In this document: positions 9,395 to 18,581 of the stretch, one piece after another
Position numbering within the stretch: position 1 is the stretch's first letter
Layout of the letters: each line of letters begins with the position of its first letter
Assembly: GCA_964501335.1 (NCBI GenBank)
Contig: CAZCTC010000058.1
Span: 1-50,559, forward strand
Direction: 5' to 3'
DNA length: 50,559 nucleotides
Source of the DNA: CAZCTC01 sp964501335
Lineage (GTDB): Bacteria > Chloroflexota > Anaerolineae > B4-G1 > SLSP01
Program-made: the position numbers and the translations under genes
The notes under the pieces: model-generated
Database searches by the model: none
What the model saw: the letters and a program-made list of their open reading frames with translations, nothing else
What the model was told of the DNA's origin: nothing

Positions 9395-9470
9395 TCAAGT
9401 AGTTTGTAGTGTAATCTCGTTGTGCTAAAATGCCTGCTTGACAGGGAAGCGTTTAACAGAGAGGCGAAAA

Positions 9471-12400
9471 ATGGTGGCATCTATGGACGGTAAAGTAGGC
9501 CTGGATGCACAGCCGAGCGCGGTGGCGGCTGAAAAAGGGCTGTTGATACGCCTGCAAAGGTTGCTGAGAGTGACGGAGCAGGTGTTGGCCGAAACGACGG
9601 TGATGGGGCTGCTACAGAAAGTGGTGTGTGCGGCCAGTGAAGTGATCGGCGCTCAGGTAGGGATTGTGGAGTATGGTTATCGTACGGAACAGATTGCGTT
9701 GGGGGTGGTCTGTTATGGGGGCGATCCTCCGGTGGTTTTGACGGGGCATCTTTTGCAACCAGAGACCCGAGCGGTTTTTCTCCAATTGGTCCAGGAATCT
9801 CCTTCATTATTGTTATCTTCAGACGAATTAAATTCGCATCCCCTTAAAGCAACGTTGCCTTTGAATCATTTTCAGCTGAATGGGTTGTTGGGAGCCCGGC
9901 TGGTGGACAGTGAGGGGGCCATCAACGGCCTGATTGTGATGTCACACAGCACCCCTGTGAATTTTACCCCGGAAGATGAAACGTTGTTGTTGCAACTGGC
10001 GGGGCTGACGGCGTTGGGTTTGCGGCATATCCAGGCGCGAGAGGATGCCGAGCGTCGGGCGGCTGAAGCGGAGCGAAGTCGGGCGATGCTGGAAGGATTG
10101 ATGGAGTATGTTCCTCAGGGGATTACGATTGTCGATGCGGAAACCTGGAAAGTTGAATATATCAGTCGCTATAGTGAGATCTTTACGGGGTATTCGCTGG
10201 AACATTTGAAGATGAAATCCTGGCCTTTATTCCGGCCGGCCGATCAAACGCCGGCGTTGTGGGAAGAGCGACCTTTGACCCGGTTGTTGCGGACCGGAGA
10301 ACTGGTTAAAAATGAGGAGTGGTTGTTGCAACGCGCGGATGGAAGCTTTTTTCCCCTGGTGTGCGATGCGGTGCAATTGCGGGATCGGCAGGATAAGGTA
10401 ACGGCGGCGATTGTTGTGTGGCGGGATATTGAATCGTTCAAGGCGGCGTTACAGGAACGCGAGAATTTGCTGAGCCGGATTCAGGAAGAGCAACGGCAAA
10501 GTGCCGCCCTGGCGGCGCAGGCCCAATCGCAGGCCGACCGTTTGCGGGCCACGTTCAGCGCATTGACCGATATTGTGTTGATTTTCAATCAAGAGGGCAA
10601 GATTGTGGAGGTGAATCCGGCAGCGGTGAAGGCTTATGGATTTGATCCCACCGGGCTGGATCGCAAGGCCTGTGTCACCTGTGTGGGATTGCGGCGGGAT
10701 TTACACGGCGACAATATTCCAATCAATGAATTCTTTTCTTTAGAGAATATGGATGGTACGTTGAGTCTGAATGAGCGGGCTATTTATACGGATGCGCAGG
10801 GGCGCGATGTGGTGGTTTCGATCTCAACGGCGCCGGTTTATGATCGCGGGAAGGTTACCGGGATGGTAGGGGTCTGGCGGGATGTGACGGAGCGGGAGGC
10901 CCTGTTGACTCAATTGAATGCCGAACAGGCCCGGATCAAGGCGCTGATCGATGCGGCGCCGGAAGGGATTGTGATGGCTGATCCGGGAGGGCGGATTGTT
11001 TTTTCCAATCCGATGGGCGAATATTTGTTGGGGCGACCGATTCCTTATCACCAGCCGCTGGTGAGTTATATGGATTTGCAGTTGTGTTATCCCGATGGGC
11101 GGCCCTATGAGCCGGAGGATTTGCCCTGGGTGCGGGCGGCTCTGGTGGGAGAGGCGGTGAATGGGTTGGAGATCACTATTCCCGGGCCCAATGAGCAGGC
11201 GCGGAATTTGCTCTGTAATGCGGCCCCCATTCGGGATGAATATGGGATGCGTAAAGGGGCGGTGATCACGTTCCAGGATATTACGGACCGGAAGCTGGTG
11301 CAGAATGCGTTGCAGGAATCGGTGGTTTTGTTGCAGATGTTGCATGAATTGGATCAGGCGATTTTGACCGGGGTGCCGATTGAATCGATCTTTCAGACCG
11401 CGTTGCGGGATATTCATCTGTTGTTAGCGCGGAATTATCTGGAGCTGTCGGCTTTTGAGTTCAACGGGGAAGGGGCGGTCACGCTGGCAACCTATCCGGA
11501 GATGGGGGTGGAGCCGCGTGTCGGGTGGCATTGTGCTGAGCGGGAGTTGTGGTTTTTGCCGGGCCTGCGGCGTGGGGAAATTGTGGCCAATCGGATCGAC
11601 GGCAGCGTTTTGGAATCGATTTTAGGGGAGCGGCTGCGGGAAGCCGGTATTTTGACCTATCTCAATGTTCCGTTGCAGGCCCAGGGTACGTTGATCGGGT
11701 CTTTGAATCTGGGGGCTCCGAATAATTTTCAGTTGACGGAACGCCAGTCGGCGTTGTTACAGGAATTTGTGGCGCAGCTGTCGTTGGGGTTATGGCAGGC
11801 GCGCCTGTCGGAGAAGGTGGAGCGGTATACGCAAGAGCTGGAGCGGTTGGTGACGGAACAGACGACGGCGTTGCGTTCCAGTGAAGCGCGGTTCCGGTCG
11901 GTCTTTGAGGCGGCGGCGTTGGGGATTGTGTTGACGGATATGGAGGGGCGGATTCTGACTTCCAATCCGGCTTTTCAGCGATTTATCGGGCACAGTGCGG
12001 AGGAATTGCATGGGATGGGGCTGCCGACGTTTGCACATCCTGATGATTGGAGCCATGAGCCGACGTGGTCGATGGATTCAGGGCCGGAGCCGCAGGTCCA
12101 TTATGTGGGGGAGCGGCGTTACCGGTGTAGTGATGGAAAGTTTCGTTGGGTGAATATTACGATCTCTCTGGTGCGCAGTTCTGTGGTGATGCAGCCTTTT
12201 TTCCTTTATCTGGTGGAGGATGTCACGGAGCGGCGGCAGATTCAATCCGCGTTGTTGCAGGCTGAGAAGCTGGCGGTGGCGGGAAAGATGGCGGCGGCGC
12301 TGGCGCATGAGATCAACAATCCTTTGCAGACCGTGATCGGTTGTCTGGGGCTGGCGGAGGAGACGCTGGCGGATGGGGGATCGATCGAGCGTTATTTGCA

Positions 12401-12953
12401 GGTCGCGGGAGATGAGTTGATGCGGGCTGCCCGGATTGTAAGTCAATTGCGGGAGTTGAACCGGCCGCCGGCGTCGGTGGATAAATCGGCTGTGGATTTG
12501 AATGGCTTGCTGGAACGGGTGATGTTGTTGATTCGAAAGGTCTGTCTGGAACAGAAGATTGAAGTGATCTGGCGGCCCAAGACGGGGTTGCCGATGGTTC
12601 ATGGGGGACCGGATCAGTTGCATCAGGTTTTTCTCAATCTGGCGTTGAATGCAGTGGAGTCGATGCCGCATGGGGGGCGATTGGAGTTCCGGGTGGAGCA
12701 GACGCCGGCGATTGGAATGTTGCGGGTGATGGTTAAAGACAGCGGGCGGGGGATGGCGGAGGAGATTCTGCCGCATATATTTTCGCCGTTTTTTACGACC
12801 AAGCAGGATGGGATGGGGTTGGGGTTGTATGTGACGTCGAATATTGTCAAAGAGCATGGGGGGCAGATTGAGGTAGAGAGTCGGTCGGGCGAAGGGACCT
12901 GTTTTCAGGTGACTTTACCTTATTTGCCGGGCAAGGGGAGACGGAAGACGTGA
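9471..12953 (+). CDS. Soluble multi-sensor histidine kinase (GAF-PAS3-GAF-PAS-HisKA-HATPase)
   Basis: Cytoplasmic two-component sensor of 1160 residues with no membrane segment. GAF about 25-190, PAS about 205-325, 360-475 and 490-610, GAF about 640-780, a coiled linker, PAS about 805-920. HisKA has H946 in AHEINNPLQ, and the ATPase has an N box near 1056-1060, DSGRGM 1090-1095 and GMGLGL 1114-1119. The AHEINNPL H-box resembles NtrB/AtoS-type kinases. The ATG at 9471 is chosen over an in-frame TTG 33 nt upstream because GAGAGG sits 6 nt before it. No receiver domain or response regulator is adjacent, so the partner lies elsewhere. Signals are likely small cytosolic ligands or redox cues, which cannot be read from sequence. 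Confidence 0.92.
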   Translation: MVASMDGKVGLDAQPSAVAAEKGLLIRLQRLLRVTEQVLAETTVMGLLQKVVCAASEVIGAQVGIVEYGYRTEQIALGVVCYGGDPPVVLTGHLLQPETRAVFLQLVQESPSLLLSSDELNSHPLKATLPLNHFQLNGLLGARLVDSEGAINGLIVMSHSTPVNFTPEDETLLLQLAGLTALGLRHIQAREDAERRAAEAERSRAMLEGLMEYVPQGITIVDAETWKVEYISRYSEIFTGYSLEHLKMKSWPLFRPADQTPALWEERPLTRLLRTGELVKNEEWLLQRADGSFFPLVCDAVQLRDRQDKVTAAIVVWRDIESFKAALQERENLLSRIQEEQRQSAALAAQAQSQADRLRATFSALTDIVLIFNQEGKIVEVNPAAVKAYGFDPTGLDRKACVTCVGLRRDLHGDNIPINEFFSLENMDGTLSLNERAIYTDAQGRDVVVSISTAPVYDRGKVTGMVGVWRDVTEREALLTQLNAEQARIKALIDAAPEGIVMADPGGRIVFSNPMGEYLLGRPIPYHQPLVSYMDLQLCYPDGRPYEPEDLPWVRAALVGEAVNGLEITIPGPNEQARNLLCNAAPIRDEYGMRKGAVITFQDITDRKLVQNALQESVVLLQMLHELDQAILTGVPIESIFQTALRDIHLLLARNYLELSAFEFNGEGAVTLATYPEMGVEPRVGWHCAERELWFLPGLRRGEIVANRIDGSVLESILGERLREAGILTYLNVPLQAQGTLIGSLNLGAPNNFQLTERQSALLQEFVAQLSLGLWQARLSEKVERYTQELERLVTEQTTALRSSEARFRSVFEAAALGIVLTDMEGRILTSNPAFQRFIGHSAEELHGMGLPTFAHPDDWSHEPTWSMDSGPEPQVHYVGERRYRCSDGKFRWVNITISLVRSSVVMQPFFLYLVEDVTERRQIQSALLQAEKLAVAGKMAAALAHEINNPLQTVIGCLGLAEETLADGGSIERYLQVAGDELMRAARIVSQLRELNRPPASVDKSAVDLNGLLERVMLLIRKVCLEQKIEVIWRPKTGLPMVHGGPDQLHQVFLNLALNAVESMPHGGRLEFRVEQTPAIGMLRVMVKDSGRGMAEEILPHIFSPFFTTKQDGMGLGLYVTSNIVKEHGGQIEVESRSGEGTCFQVTLPYLPGKGRRKT

Positions 12954-12973
12954 AACGTGAGACGGGAAAGCCT

Positions 12974-13090
12974 ATGTTTTGGTGTGCATTCTGATGCGCA
13001 CCAAAACATCAACAAAAAAACTCTCTTTCCCTGCTTCGCACCGCGCGTCGCATCTGACCGGGAAAAGATCATTTGCGGGATGTTACAAGA
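12974..13090 (+). repeat. Family A hairpin repeat, copy A5
   Basis: Stem 12974-12989 / 12994-13009 with loop TCTG. The arms differ at one position (T12985 opposite G12998), which is a tolerated G-U pair in RNA. The full tail follows (AACAAAAAAACTCTC, GCACCGCGCGTCG, TTTGCGGGATGTTACAA). Confidence 0.88.
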
Positions 13091-13103
13091 TAAAAAAGAG
13101 ATT

Positions 13104-13191
13104 TCACCGCAGAGCACGCAGAGACCGCAAAGAGGGAAGGGAGGAGATTTTCTTTGAATTCTTCTCTGCGTCCTCCGTGTCTCTGTGGTGA
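13104..13191. repeat. Family C inverted-repeat element
   Basis: 88 bp bounded by TCACCGCAGAG (13104-13114) and CTCTGTGGTGA (13181-13191), which are inverted copies with one mismatch. The interior is rich in CGCAGAG and its complement. A similar element lies at 23613-23710 and fragments near 9337 and 22720. Confidence 0.75.
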
Positions 13192-13205
13192 GTCTTTTCT
13201 GGTCC

Positions 13206-13384
13206 TATTTTCAGGACAGAAGGTCATGCCGGGGGCGGCACCCCGAAAAATGAAAATAGACGATTCGTCAGGATTGGGTACCCACAAGGGGTACCCCTAC
13301 GGGAGACGTTTTCCGGGTAGGGGCGGCCCGATGTGGCCGCCCTCGGGGAGATTTTTGCAGGGCGGGGCCTATTTTCAGGACAGA
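13206..13384 (+). repeat. Family B palindrome-bearing repeat flanked by 15-bp direct repeats
   Basis: The block is flanked by TATTTTCAGGACAGA at 13206-13220 and 13370-13384. Inside are palindromes GGGTACCC (13276-13296) and GGGCGGCC/GGCCGCCC (13321-13342). Other copies lie at 23048-23219 and 23720-23893, with variants at 45179-45327 and 50166-50559. Confidence 0.8.
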
Positions 13385-13429
13385 TTTAGCGCAGAAATCG
13401 CAGGGAATAAGGAGGAGGAAACGGCAGCA

Positions 13430-14236
13430 ATGATTCAGACGTTGGAATTTGAATGGGTGCGGGTGGATGCGCAGGGTGAGGAGGTCGACCGTCAGACGGG
13501 GACGGCGCAGCAATTTGTGGAGATGCTCAATGCGGAGGTTGCGCTGGAGTTGCTGGCGATTCCGGGCGGCTCTTTTATGATGGGGTCGCGGGCACCGCAG
13601 GGGTATCCCGATGAGATGCCGCAACATCGGGTGACGGTGGAGCCGTTTTGGATGGGGCGCTATCCGGTGACGCAGGAACAATGGCTGGCGGTGATGGGGA
13701 AGTCCACGCCGTGCCGGTTTAAGGGGGCGCGGCGCCCGGTGGAGAATGTTTCATGGATGGAAGCGCGAAAGTTTTGCGAGCGGTTATCGTCCAAGACGGG
13801 GCGGGGGTATGCTTTGCCGTCGGAGGCGCAGTGGGAATATGCCTGTCGGGCGGAGATGCCGGGGGCTTTCTATTGTGGTGAGACGTTGACGACCGATCTG
13901 GCCAATTATTGCGGCGAGCATATCTATTTGAAGGAACCGCCCGGGCCTTACCGGCATGTGACTACGGATGTGGGAAGTTTTCCGCCGAATCCCTGGGGGG
14001 TGTGCGATCTGTACGGCAATCTCTGGGAGTGGTGCGCGGATCTCTGGCATGAGAATTACGAAGGGGTGCCGGCGGGGGATCAGCCCTGGCAATCGCGGGG
14101 GGATGCTGAATTACGGGTCACGCGGGGGGGATCCTGGCATGATATTCCGGGGGCCTGTCGCAGTGCAGCGCGGACGCCGTTCAAGGCGGTGACGGGCGAT
14201 GATACGGTCGGGTTTCGCGTGGTAGGGCGTTTTTAA
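13430..14236 (+). CDS. SUMF1/FGE-sulfatase-fold protein (268 aa)
   Basis: A formylglycine-generating-enzyme-fold protein. A short N-terminal strand region (FEWVRVDAQGEEVDRQTG, as in cyanobacterial and Chloroflexota members) precedes the SUMF1 domain: IPGGSFMMGS, PQHRVTVEPFWMGRYPVTQEQW, ALPSEAQWEYACRA, DLYGNLWEWCAD, VTRGGSW and GFRVV. True sulfatase-activating enzymes need a Cys pair near this RGGSW motif; here one Cys (ACRSAAR) is visible and the preceding one is absent. A non-FGE role is therefore likely. The open frame extends 92 codons upstream through repeat DNA, but the ATG at 13430 has GGAGGAGG ahead of it. No sulfatase gene is nearby. Confidence 0.88.
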   Translation: MIQTLEFEWVRVDAQGEEVDRQTGTAQQFVEMLNAEVALELLAIPGGSFMMGSRAPQGYPDEMPQHRVTVEPFWMGRYPVTQEQWLAVMGKSTPCRFKGARRPVENVSWMEARKFCERLSSKTGRGYALPSEAQWEYACRAEMPGAFYCGETLTTDLANYCGEHIYLKEPPGPYRHVTTDVGSFPPNPWGVCDLYGNLWEWCADLWHENYEGVPAGDQPWQSRGDAELRVTRGGSWHDIPGACRSAARTPFKAVTGDDTVGFRVVGRF

Positions 14237-14259
14237 AAAAGTTTAAAATACCGGGTGGT

Positions 14260-14288
14260 TTGCATCCCTGGGAATAATCGAATAAAAT
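14260..14288 (+). promoter_or_regulatory. Candidate sigma-70 promoter of the SBP-kinase operon
   Basis: TTGCAT (14260-14265), a 17-nt spacer, then TAAAAT (14283-14288). Transcription would start about 60 nt before the lipoprotein ATG. Confidence 0.55.
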
Positions 14289-14354
14289 AGGATACGCTCT
14301 CTCCCCTGTCAGACCGGCGAAAGAGCCAGGACACTACGTCGAGGAGGCTAGACC

Positions 14355-15383
14355 ATGAGACGAAAAATCGGATTGGCCTTAATGGTGTGTCTATGGATGT
14401 GTACATTGCTTTTGCCGGGCTGTCAAAGCAAATCTCCATTAGTTGTCAATGTTGTCTGTCCTTCCCAACCGGAGTGGTGCGAAGCCATGAAGGTAGAGTT
14501 TGAGGCGCGCTATAAGATCAAGGTCAATTATGTGCGGGTTTCAACCAATGAAGCGATGGCGAGAATTCGCGAACAGAAGGACAATCCGCAATTCGATATT
14601 ATCTGGGGCGGTCCCAGTGAAAGCCTGATGTCGGCCAAGCATGAGGGGTTGTTACAGGCTTATGATTCCCCCAATTACGGCAATCTGTTAAAGGAAGAGT
14701 ATCGCGACCCTGAGGGGTATTGGGCGGGGATTTATATGGGAACGTTGGGGTTCGGCACCAATACGGATTGGCTGAATACGCATCCCGGGGTCAAACCGCC
14801 GGAATCGTGGGATGATTTGTTGCGACCGGAATTCAAGGGACAGATTATGATGGCGCATCCTTCGACTTCGGGGACTGCCTATACGATTCTGGCGACCATT
14901 TTGCAGCTCAAAGGCGAGGAAGCCGGTTGGGAGTATATGAAGCAGTTGAGCGATCAGGTCTCTCAGTTTACCAAGGCGGGGGCGGCCCCGGCGACGTTTG
15001 TAGGAGAATCCCAGGCGGCGGTTGCGATTGTTTTTTCCCATGCGACGATTGCAGAGATTGAAGCGGGGTCCCCATTGACACTGACTTTCCCCAAGGATGG
15101 GACCGGTTATGAGATCGGAGCGATGGCGATTCTGAAGGGGGCGAAGAATCTGGAAGCAGCAAAAATGCTGTACGATTGGTCGTTGACGGCAGAAATGCAA
15201 TCGCTGGCACCCAAGTACAAGGTCTTTCAAGGACCGACGGTTAAAGATGTCGTGGTGACCCATCCAGAGATCTGGGATGCCAAATTGATCGATTATGATT
15301 TTGAATGGGCTGCAGAAAATCAGAAAGCTTTTATTGAGCGGTTTGTGAAAGAGATCGCTACGGCGGATAATTTAAAACAATAG
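14355..15383 (+). CDS. Solute-binding lipoprotein, FbpA/PgtC-like (ABC SBP family)
   Basis: A 342-residue extracytoplasmic substrate-binding protein of the iron(III)/2-aminoethylphosphonate/phosphoglycerate class. A lipoprotein signal ends in LLPGC with C23 as the lipidated cysteine. The mature part shows the class pattern FDIIWGGPSESL, GFGTNTDWL, PESWDDLLRPEFKGQIMMAHP and TVKDVVV. GAGGAGG lies 7 nt before the ATG. There is no ABC permease or ATPase gene beside it. Four bases after its stop begins a membrane-bound hybrid histidine kinase, and then a REC-kinase. That arrangement resembles PgtC/PgtB or AioX/AioS, where the binding protein presents ligand to a sensor, so a sensing role is inferred. 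The ligand is unknown. Confidence 0.88.
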   Translation: MRRKIGLALMVCLWMCTLLLPGCQSKSPLVVNVVCPSQPEWCEAMKVEFEARYKIKVNYVRVSTNEAMARIREQKDNPQFDIIWGGPSESLMSAKHEGLLQAYDSPNYGNLLKEEYRDPEGYWAGIYMGTLGFGTNTDWLNTHPGVKPPESWDDLLRPEFKGQIMMAHPSTSGTAYTILATILQLKGEEAGWEYMKQLSDQVSQFTKAGAAPATFVGESQAAVAIVFSHATIAEIEAGSPLTLTFPKDGTGYEIGAMAILKGAKNLEAAKMLYDWSLTAEMQSLAPKYKVFQGPTVKDVVVTHPEIWDAKLIDYDFEWAAENQKAFIERFVKEIATADNLKQ

Positions 15384-15387
15384 AACT

Positions 15388-18300
15388 ATGGTTAAACAGT
15401 TGTTGCACCGTTTGATGCCCGACACCTTGCAAGGGGTGTTGCTGCTGGTTTTTGTGATTTTTTCTATTGTGCCGGCCGGGGTGGTCGCTTATTTCAGTCT
15501 GGTTTCGAGCATTCAAACTTCTCAACGGCTGGTATTGGAGACCCTGATTTCCGAAGTGGAAATCAATCAGCAAACCATCAATTCGGCGTTGCGGGAGCGG
15601 TTGAGCGATCTGGAGAATTTTACGCAGGTTCCTTATAATCAGGCTCAGATGGAGGAACTGCTGACAACAGAGACAGCGGATGAGAGTTTATCCCGTGAAC
15701 TCTTTGCCGCGCTGGAGCCGCAGGTAGGGGTGGAGGCTCCCTTTGCGGAGATCTTTCTATTGAACGATCAGGGGATCGTTATTTTCAGTACCAATCCGGA
15801 AAATCTGAGGACCAACCATCGGCATCAATCACATTTTCTGGATGGAATACAGTCCCCTTCTATTTCTTCCTGTTTTTTCAATCCGAGCACAGCAGAACAT
15901 CAGATCATCCTTTCTGTGCCGGTGTCGGGGCCGTTGGGCCGGCGTATCGGGGTGCTGGCCGGAAGAATTCAGGTGTTGGAGCTGTTGCCGGACTGGTTGG
16001 GAGAAAACGATCATACAACCACCACGGGGCAGGTTTATCTGGTCAGTAAGGATCAGGAGTTTGTTACCCCATTGCGATTTCCCCCGCAATCTGAACCTGC
16101 AACTTCGGATGCCATTCTGCGGGCCCTGGGTAAAGTCACCGGGGAGGCGCGAGACGGTCAGGGTATTTATCTGAATTACAACGGCGTTCAAGTGGTGGGG
16201 GCTTATCGCTGGATGCCGGATTTGCAGGCGGTCATTCTGGCTGAACGCAATGAAGCAGAGGCGTTGCAGGATGTGGCTCAACTGGAGCAATTGATCGGTA
16301 TTGCTACCATTATCACCCTCTTTGTGGCGCTATGTGTCAGTCTCTATCTGGCGGCCCGGATCACCTTGCCGATTCGTTTGTTGACAGAAGTCGTGACGGC
16401 TATCGCCGGCGGGGATCTGACGCGGCGGGTCGAAGTGGAAAGCACGAAGGAAATCGGCATGTTGTCGGGGGCTTTCAATACGATGACCGGACGGTTGCAG
16501 GATTTGATCGATACGTTGGAAGATCGGGTGCGTGAGCGGACGCTGGATTTGCAGATTGCGGCCGATGTCTCACGGCAGATCACGACGGTGCTGTCGTTGG
16601 ACGATGTGCTGGACAAAGTGGTTTCGTTGACGGCAGAGAGCTATGGCCTTTATGGTTGTGCGATTTATCTGACCAGTCCCGGGCAGCAGTCGGTGACATT
16701 GGCGGCGGCGGCTGGAGTGAAAGATCGAGAGTGGCTGGAAGCCGGCGCAAAGGCGATTCCTCTGGATGCAGAGTCGAGTGTGATCGCGCAGGTGGCCCGG
16801 ACGCATGCAGTGGTAGTGATTGACGATGTGACTGAGTCTTCTGTTTCCGGCGAAGGGGCGGCTTTGTCCGAGACCCGGGCGGAGCTGGCGATTCCGATGT
16901 TGCGGGGCGATCGGCTGGTGGGAATTTTCGATGTGCAGTCGGAGCAGCCGGGCCGATTCCAGGCTGAAGAAGTGCGGATTTTCACTACTCTGGCCGAGCA
17001 GACCTCGATTGCGGTGCGCAATGCCCAGCTTTTTGCCGAGGCTCAGGCGGCCAAGGCGACTGCGGAGACGGCCAACCGGGCCAAGAGTGAGTTCCTGGCG
17101 AATATGAGCCATGAGCTGCGGACGCCGTTGAATGGAATTTTGGGCTATGCGCAGATTTTGCGGCGGGATAAGGGGCTCAGCGACCGGCAGATTGATGGAA
17201 TCAATGTCATTCAGCAAAGTGGGGAACATTTGCTGACTTTGATCAACGATATTCTCGATCTGGCCAAGATTGAGGCGCGGCGGCTGGAGCTTTATCCGGG
17301 CGATTTCCATTTTATGAGCTTTCTGAATGGATTGGCGGGGCTGATGCGGATGCGGGCCGAGCAGAAGGGACTGGATTTTCAATATGAGACGGTCCCGCCG
17401 TTGCCGGATGCTGTGCGGGCCGATGAAAAACGATTGCGGCAGGTGTTGTTGAACCTGTTGGGCAATGCGGTGAAGTTTACCGATCGGGGCAATGTGATTT
17501 TTCGGGTGCAGGCGATTGCTGAAGATGATCCCGATGTGGTGGGCGCGGTGAGAAACCCGGTGGCGTTGATTCGGTTTGAGGTGAGCGATTGCGGCCCGGG
17601 AATGACGCCCGAGCAGATGGTCAAGTTGTTCACCCCGTTTGAGCAAACCGGTGATTTGCAGCGACGCGGAGAAGGCACAGGTCTGGGGCTGGCGATCAGT
17701 CAGAAGCTGGTCCAGACGATGGGCAGTGAGATCAAGGTCGAGAGCGAGCCCGGGAAGGGGAGTCGTTTCTGGTTCGATCTGCATATTCCCGTGGCGACCG
17801 AGCGGGTGATGACGGATCGGGTGGAGCAGCCCATTGTGGGGTATAAAGGACCGCGGCGGAAGATCCTGGTGGTGGACGATAAACTGTACAATCGGGCCGT
17901 TCTGGTCCATTTGTTGGGGTTGTGGCAGTTTGATGTGGTGGAAGCGGAGAACGGGTTGCAAAGTGTGGATGTTGCTTTGATGGAACGTCCGGATGTGATT
18001 TTGATGGATTTGATTATGCCGGTGATGAATGGTTTTGATGCGGCGCGGAAGATCCGGCAGCAGTCTGAGTTGAAGGGTACGGTGATTATTGCCACCTCGG
18101 CCAGTGTGTTTGACAACGATCGGCAGGAGAGTTTGCTGGCCGGGTGTGACGGTTTTGTAGCGAAGCCGATCCATGCGCAGCGGTTGGCCGATCTGTTGGT
18201 GGAGCATTTGAAGCTGGAATGGCTTTATGAAGGTCAACAAATCGAAGGCGGCAACGGGGCGGCGGCAGAGGATGCCGCGCCGGTGATGGTGCCGCCGCCG

Positions 18301-18507
18301 CCGGAGGAATTGAATGTCCTGTTGGATCTGGCGTTGAGCGGCAAGATGAAGCGGATTCGAGAGCGGGCCGATCAGTTGGAACAGAGCGATTCCCGGTTGA
18401 AGCTGTTCAGCGAACGGATACGGGAGATGGCGAAGGGATTTAAGGAGAAAGAACTGCTGGCCTTTATTCGGGAGTATGTCGCAGGAGAAGTAGACAGTAG
18501 CAAGTAG
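15388..18507 (+). CDS. Membrane hybrid sensor histidine kinase (Cache-like-HAMP-GAF-HisKA-HATPase-REC)
   Basis: 1039 residues. TM1 about 13-38, an extracytoplasmic domain of about 260 residues (probably double-Cache-like), TM2 about 301-322, HAMP 322-375, a coiled coil, GAF about 395-545. HisKA has H575 (MSHELRTPLNGI), the ATPase has N693, DCGPGM 734-739 and GTGLGL 763-768. The receiver (825-940) has phosphoacceptor D874 and K926. A helical C-terminal segment (970-1035) resembles extensions in cyanobacterial hybrid kinases and may act as a phosphotransfer or docking unit. There is no clear ribosome binding site; translation is probably coupled to the solute-binding gene 4 bp upstream. The external domain is the likely docking site for that lipoprotein. 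Confidence 0.93.
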   Translation: MVKQLLHRLMPDTLQGVLLLVFVIFSIVPAGVVAYFSLVSSIQTSQRLVLETLISEVEINQQTINSALRERLSDLENFTQVPYNQAQMEELLTTETADESLSRELFAALEPQVGVEAPFAEIFLLNDQGIVIFSTNPENLRTNHRHQSHFLDGIQSPSISSCFFNPSTAEHQIILSVPVSGPLGRRIGVLAGRIQVLELLPDWLGENDHTTTTGQVYLVSKDQEFVTPLRFPPQSEPATSDAILRALGKVTGEARDGQGIYLNYNGVQVVGAYRWMPDLQAVILAERNEAEALQDVAQLEQLIGIATIITLFVALCVSLYLAARITLPIRLLTEVVTAIAGGDLTRRVEVESTKEIGMLSGAFNTMTGRLQDLIDTLEDRVRERTLDLQIAADVSRQITTVLSLDDVLDKVVSLTAESYGLYGCAIYLTSPGQQSVTLAAAAGVKDREWLEAGAKAIPLDAESSVIAQVARTHAVVVIDDVTESSVSGEGAALSETRAELAIPMLRGDRLVGIFDVQSEQPGRFQAEEVRIFTTLAEQTSIAVRNAQLFAEAQAAKATAETANRAKSEFLANMSHELRTPLNGILGYAQILRRDKGLSDRQIDGINVIQQSGEHLLTLINDILDLAKIEARRLELYPGDFHFMSFLNGLAGLMRMRAEQKGLDFQYETVPPLPDAVRADEKRLRQVLLNLLGNAVKFTDRGNVIFRVQAIAEDDPDVVGAVRNPVALIRFEVSDCGPGMTPEQMVKLFTPFEQTGDLQRRGEGTGLGLAISQKLVQTMGSEIKVESEPGKGSRFWFDLHIPVATERVMTDRVEQPIVGYKGPRRKILVVDDKLYNRAVLVHLLGLWQFDVVEAENGLQSVDVALMERPDVILMDLIMPVMNGFDAARKIRQQSELKGTVIIATSASVFDNDRQESLLAGCDGFVAKPIHAQRLADLLVEHLKLEWLYEGQQIEGGNGAAAEDAAPVMVPPPPEELNVLLDLALSGKMKRIRERADQLEQSDSRLKLFSERIREMAKGFKEKELLAFIREYVAGEVDSSK

Positions 18508-18581
18508 ACAGGCTGAGTGGAAGGCCGGAAGTTGGAAGATTGGAAAATACAAGCCGGGAATTCTTTGATCGAGAGGATAAA

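Noticed and set aside
13154..13429. Upstream 92-codon extension of the SUMF1 protein
   Set aside because: It translates family C and B repeat DNA; the ATG at 13430 has a proper ribosome binding site.
16570..18552. 660-codon minus-strand frame opposite the hybrid kinase
   Set aside because: His/Gln/Arg-rich shadow with no motif, on the complement of conserved kinase domains.
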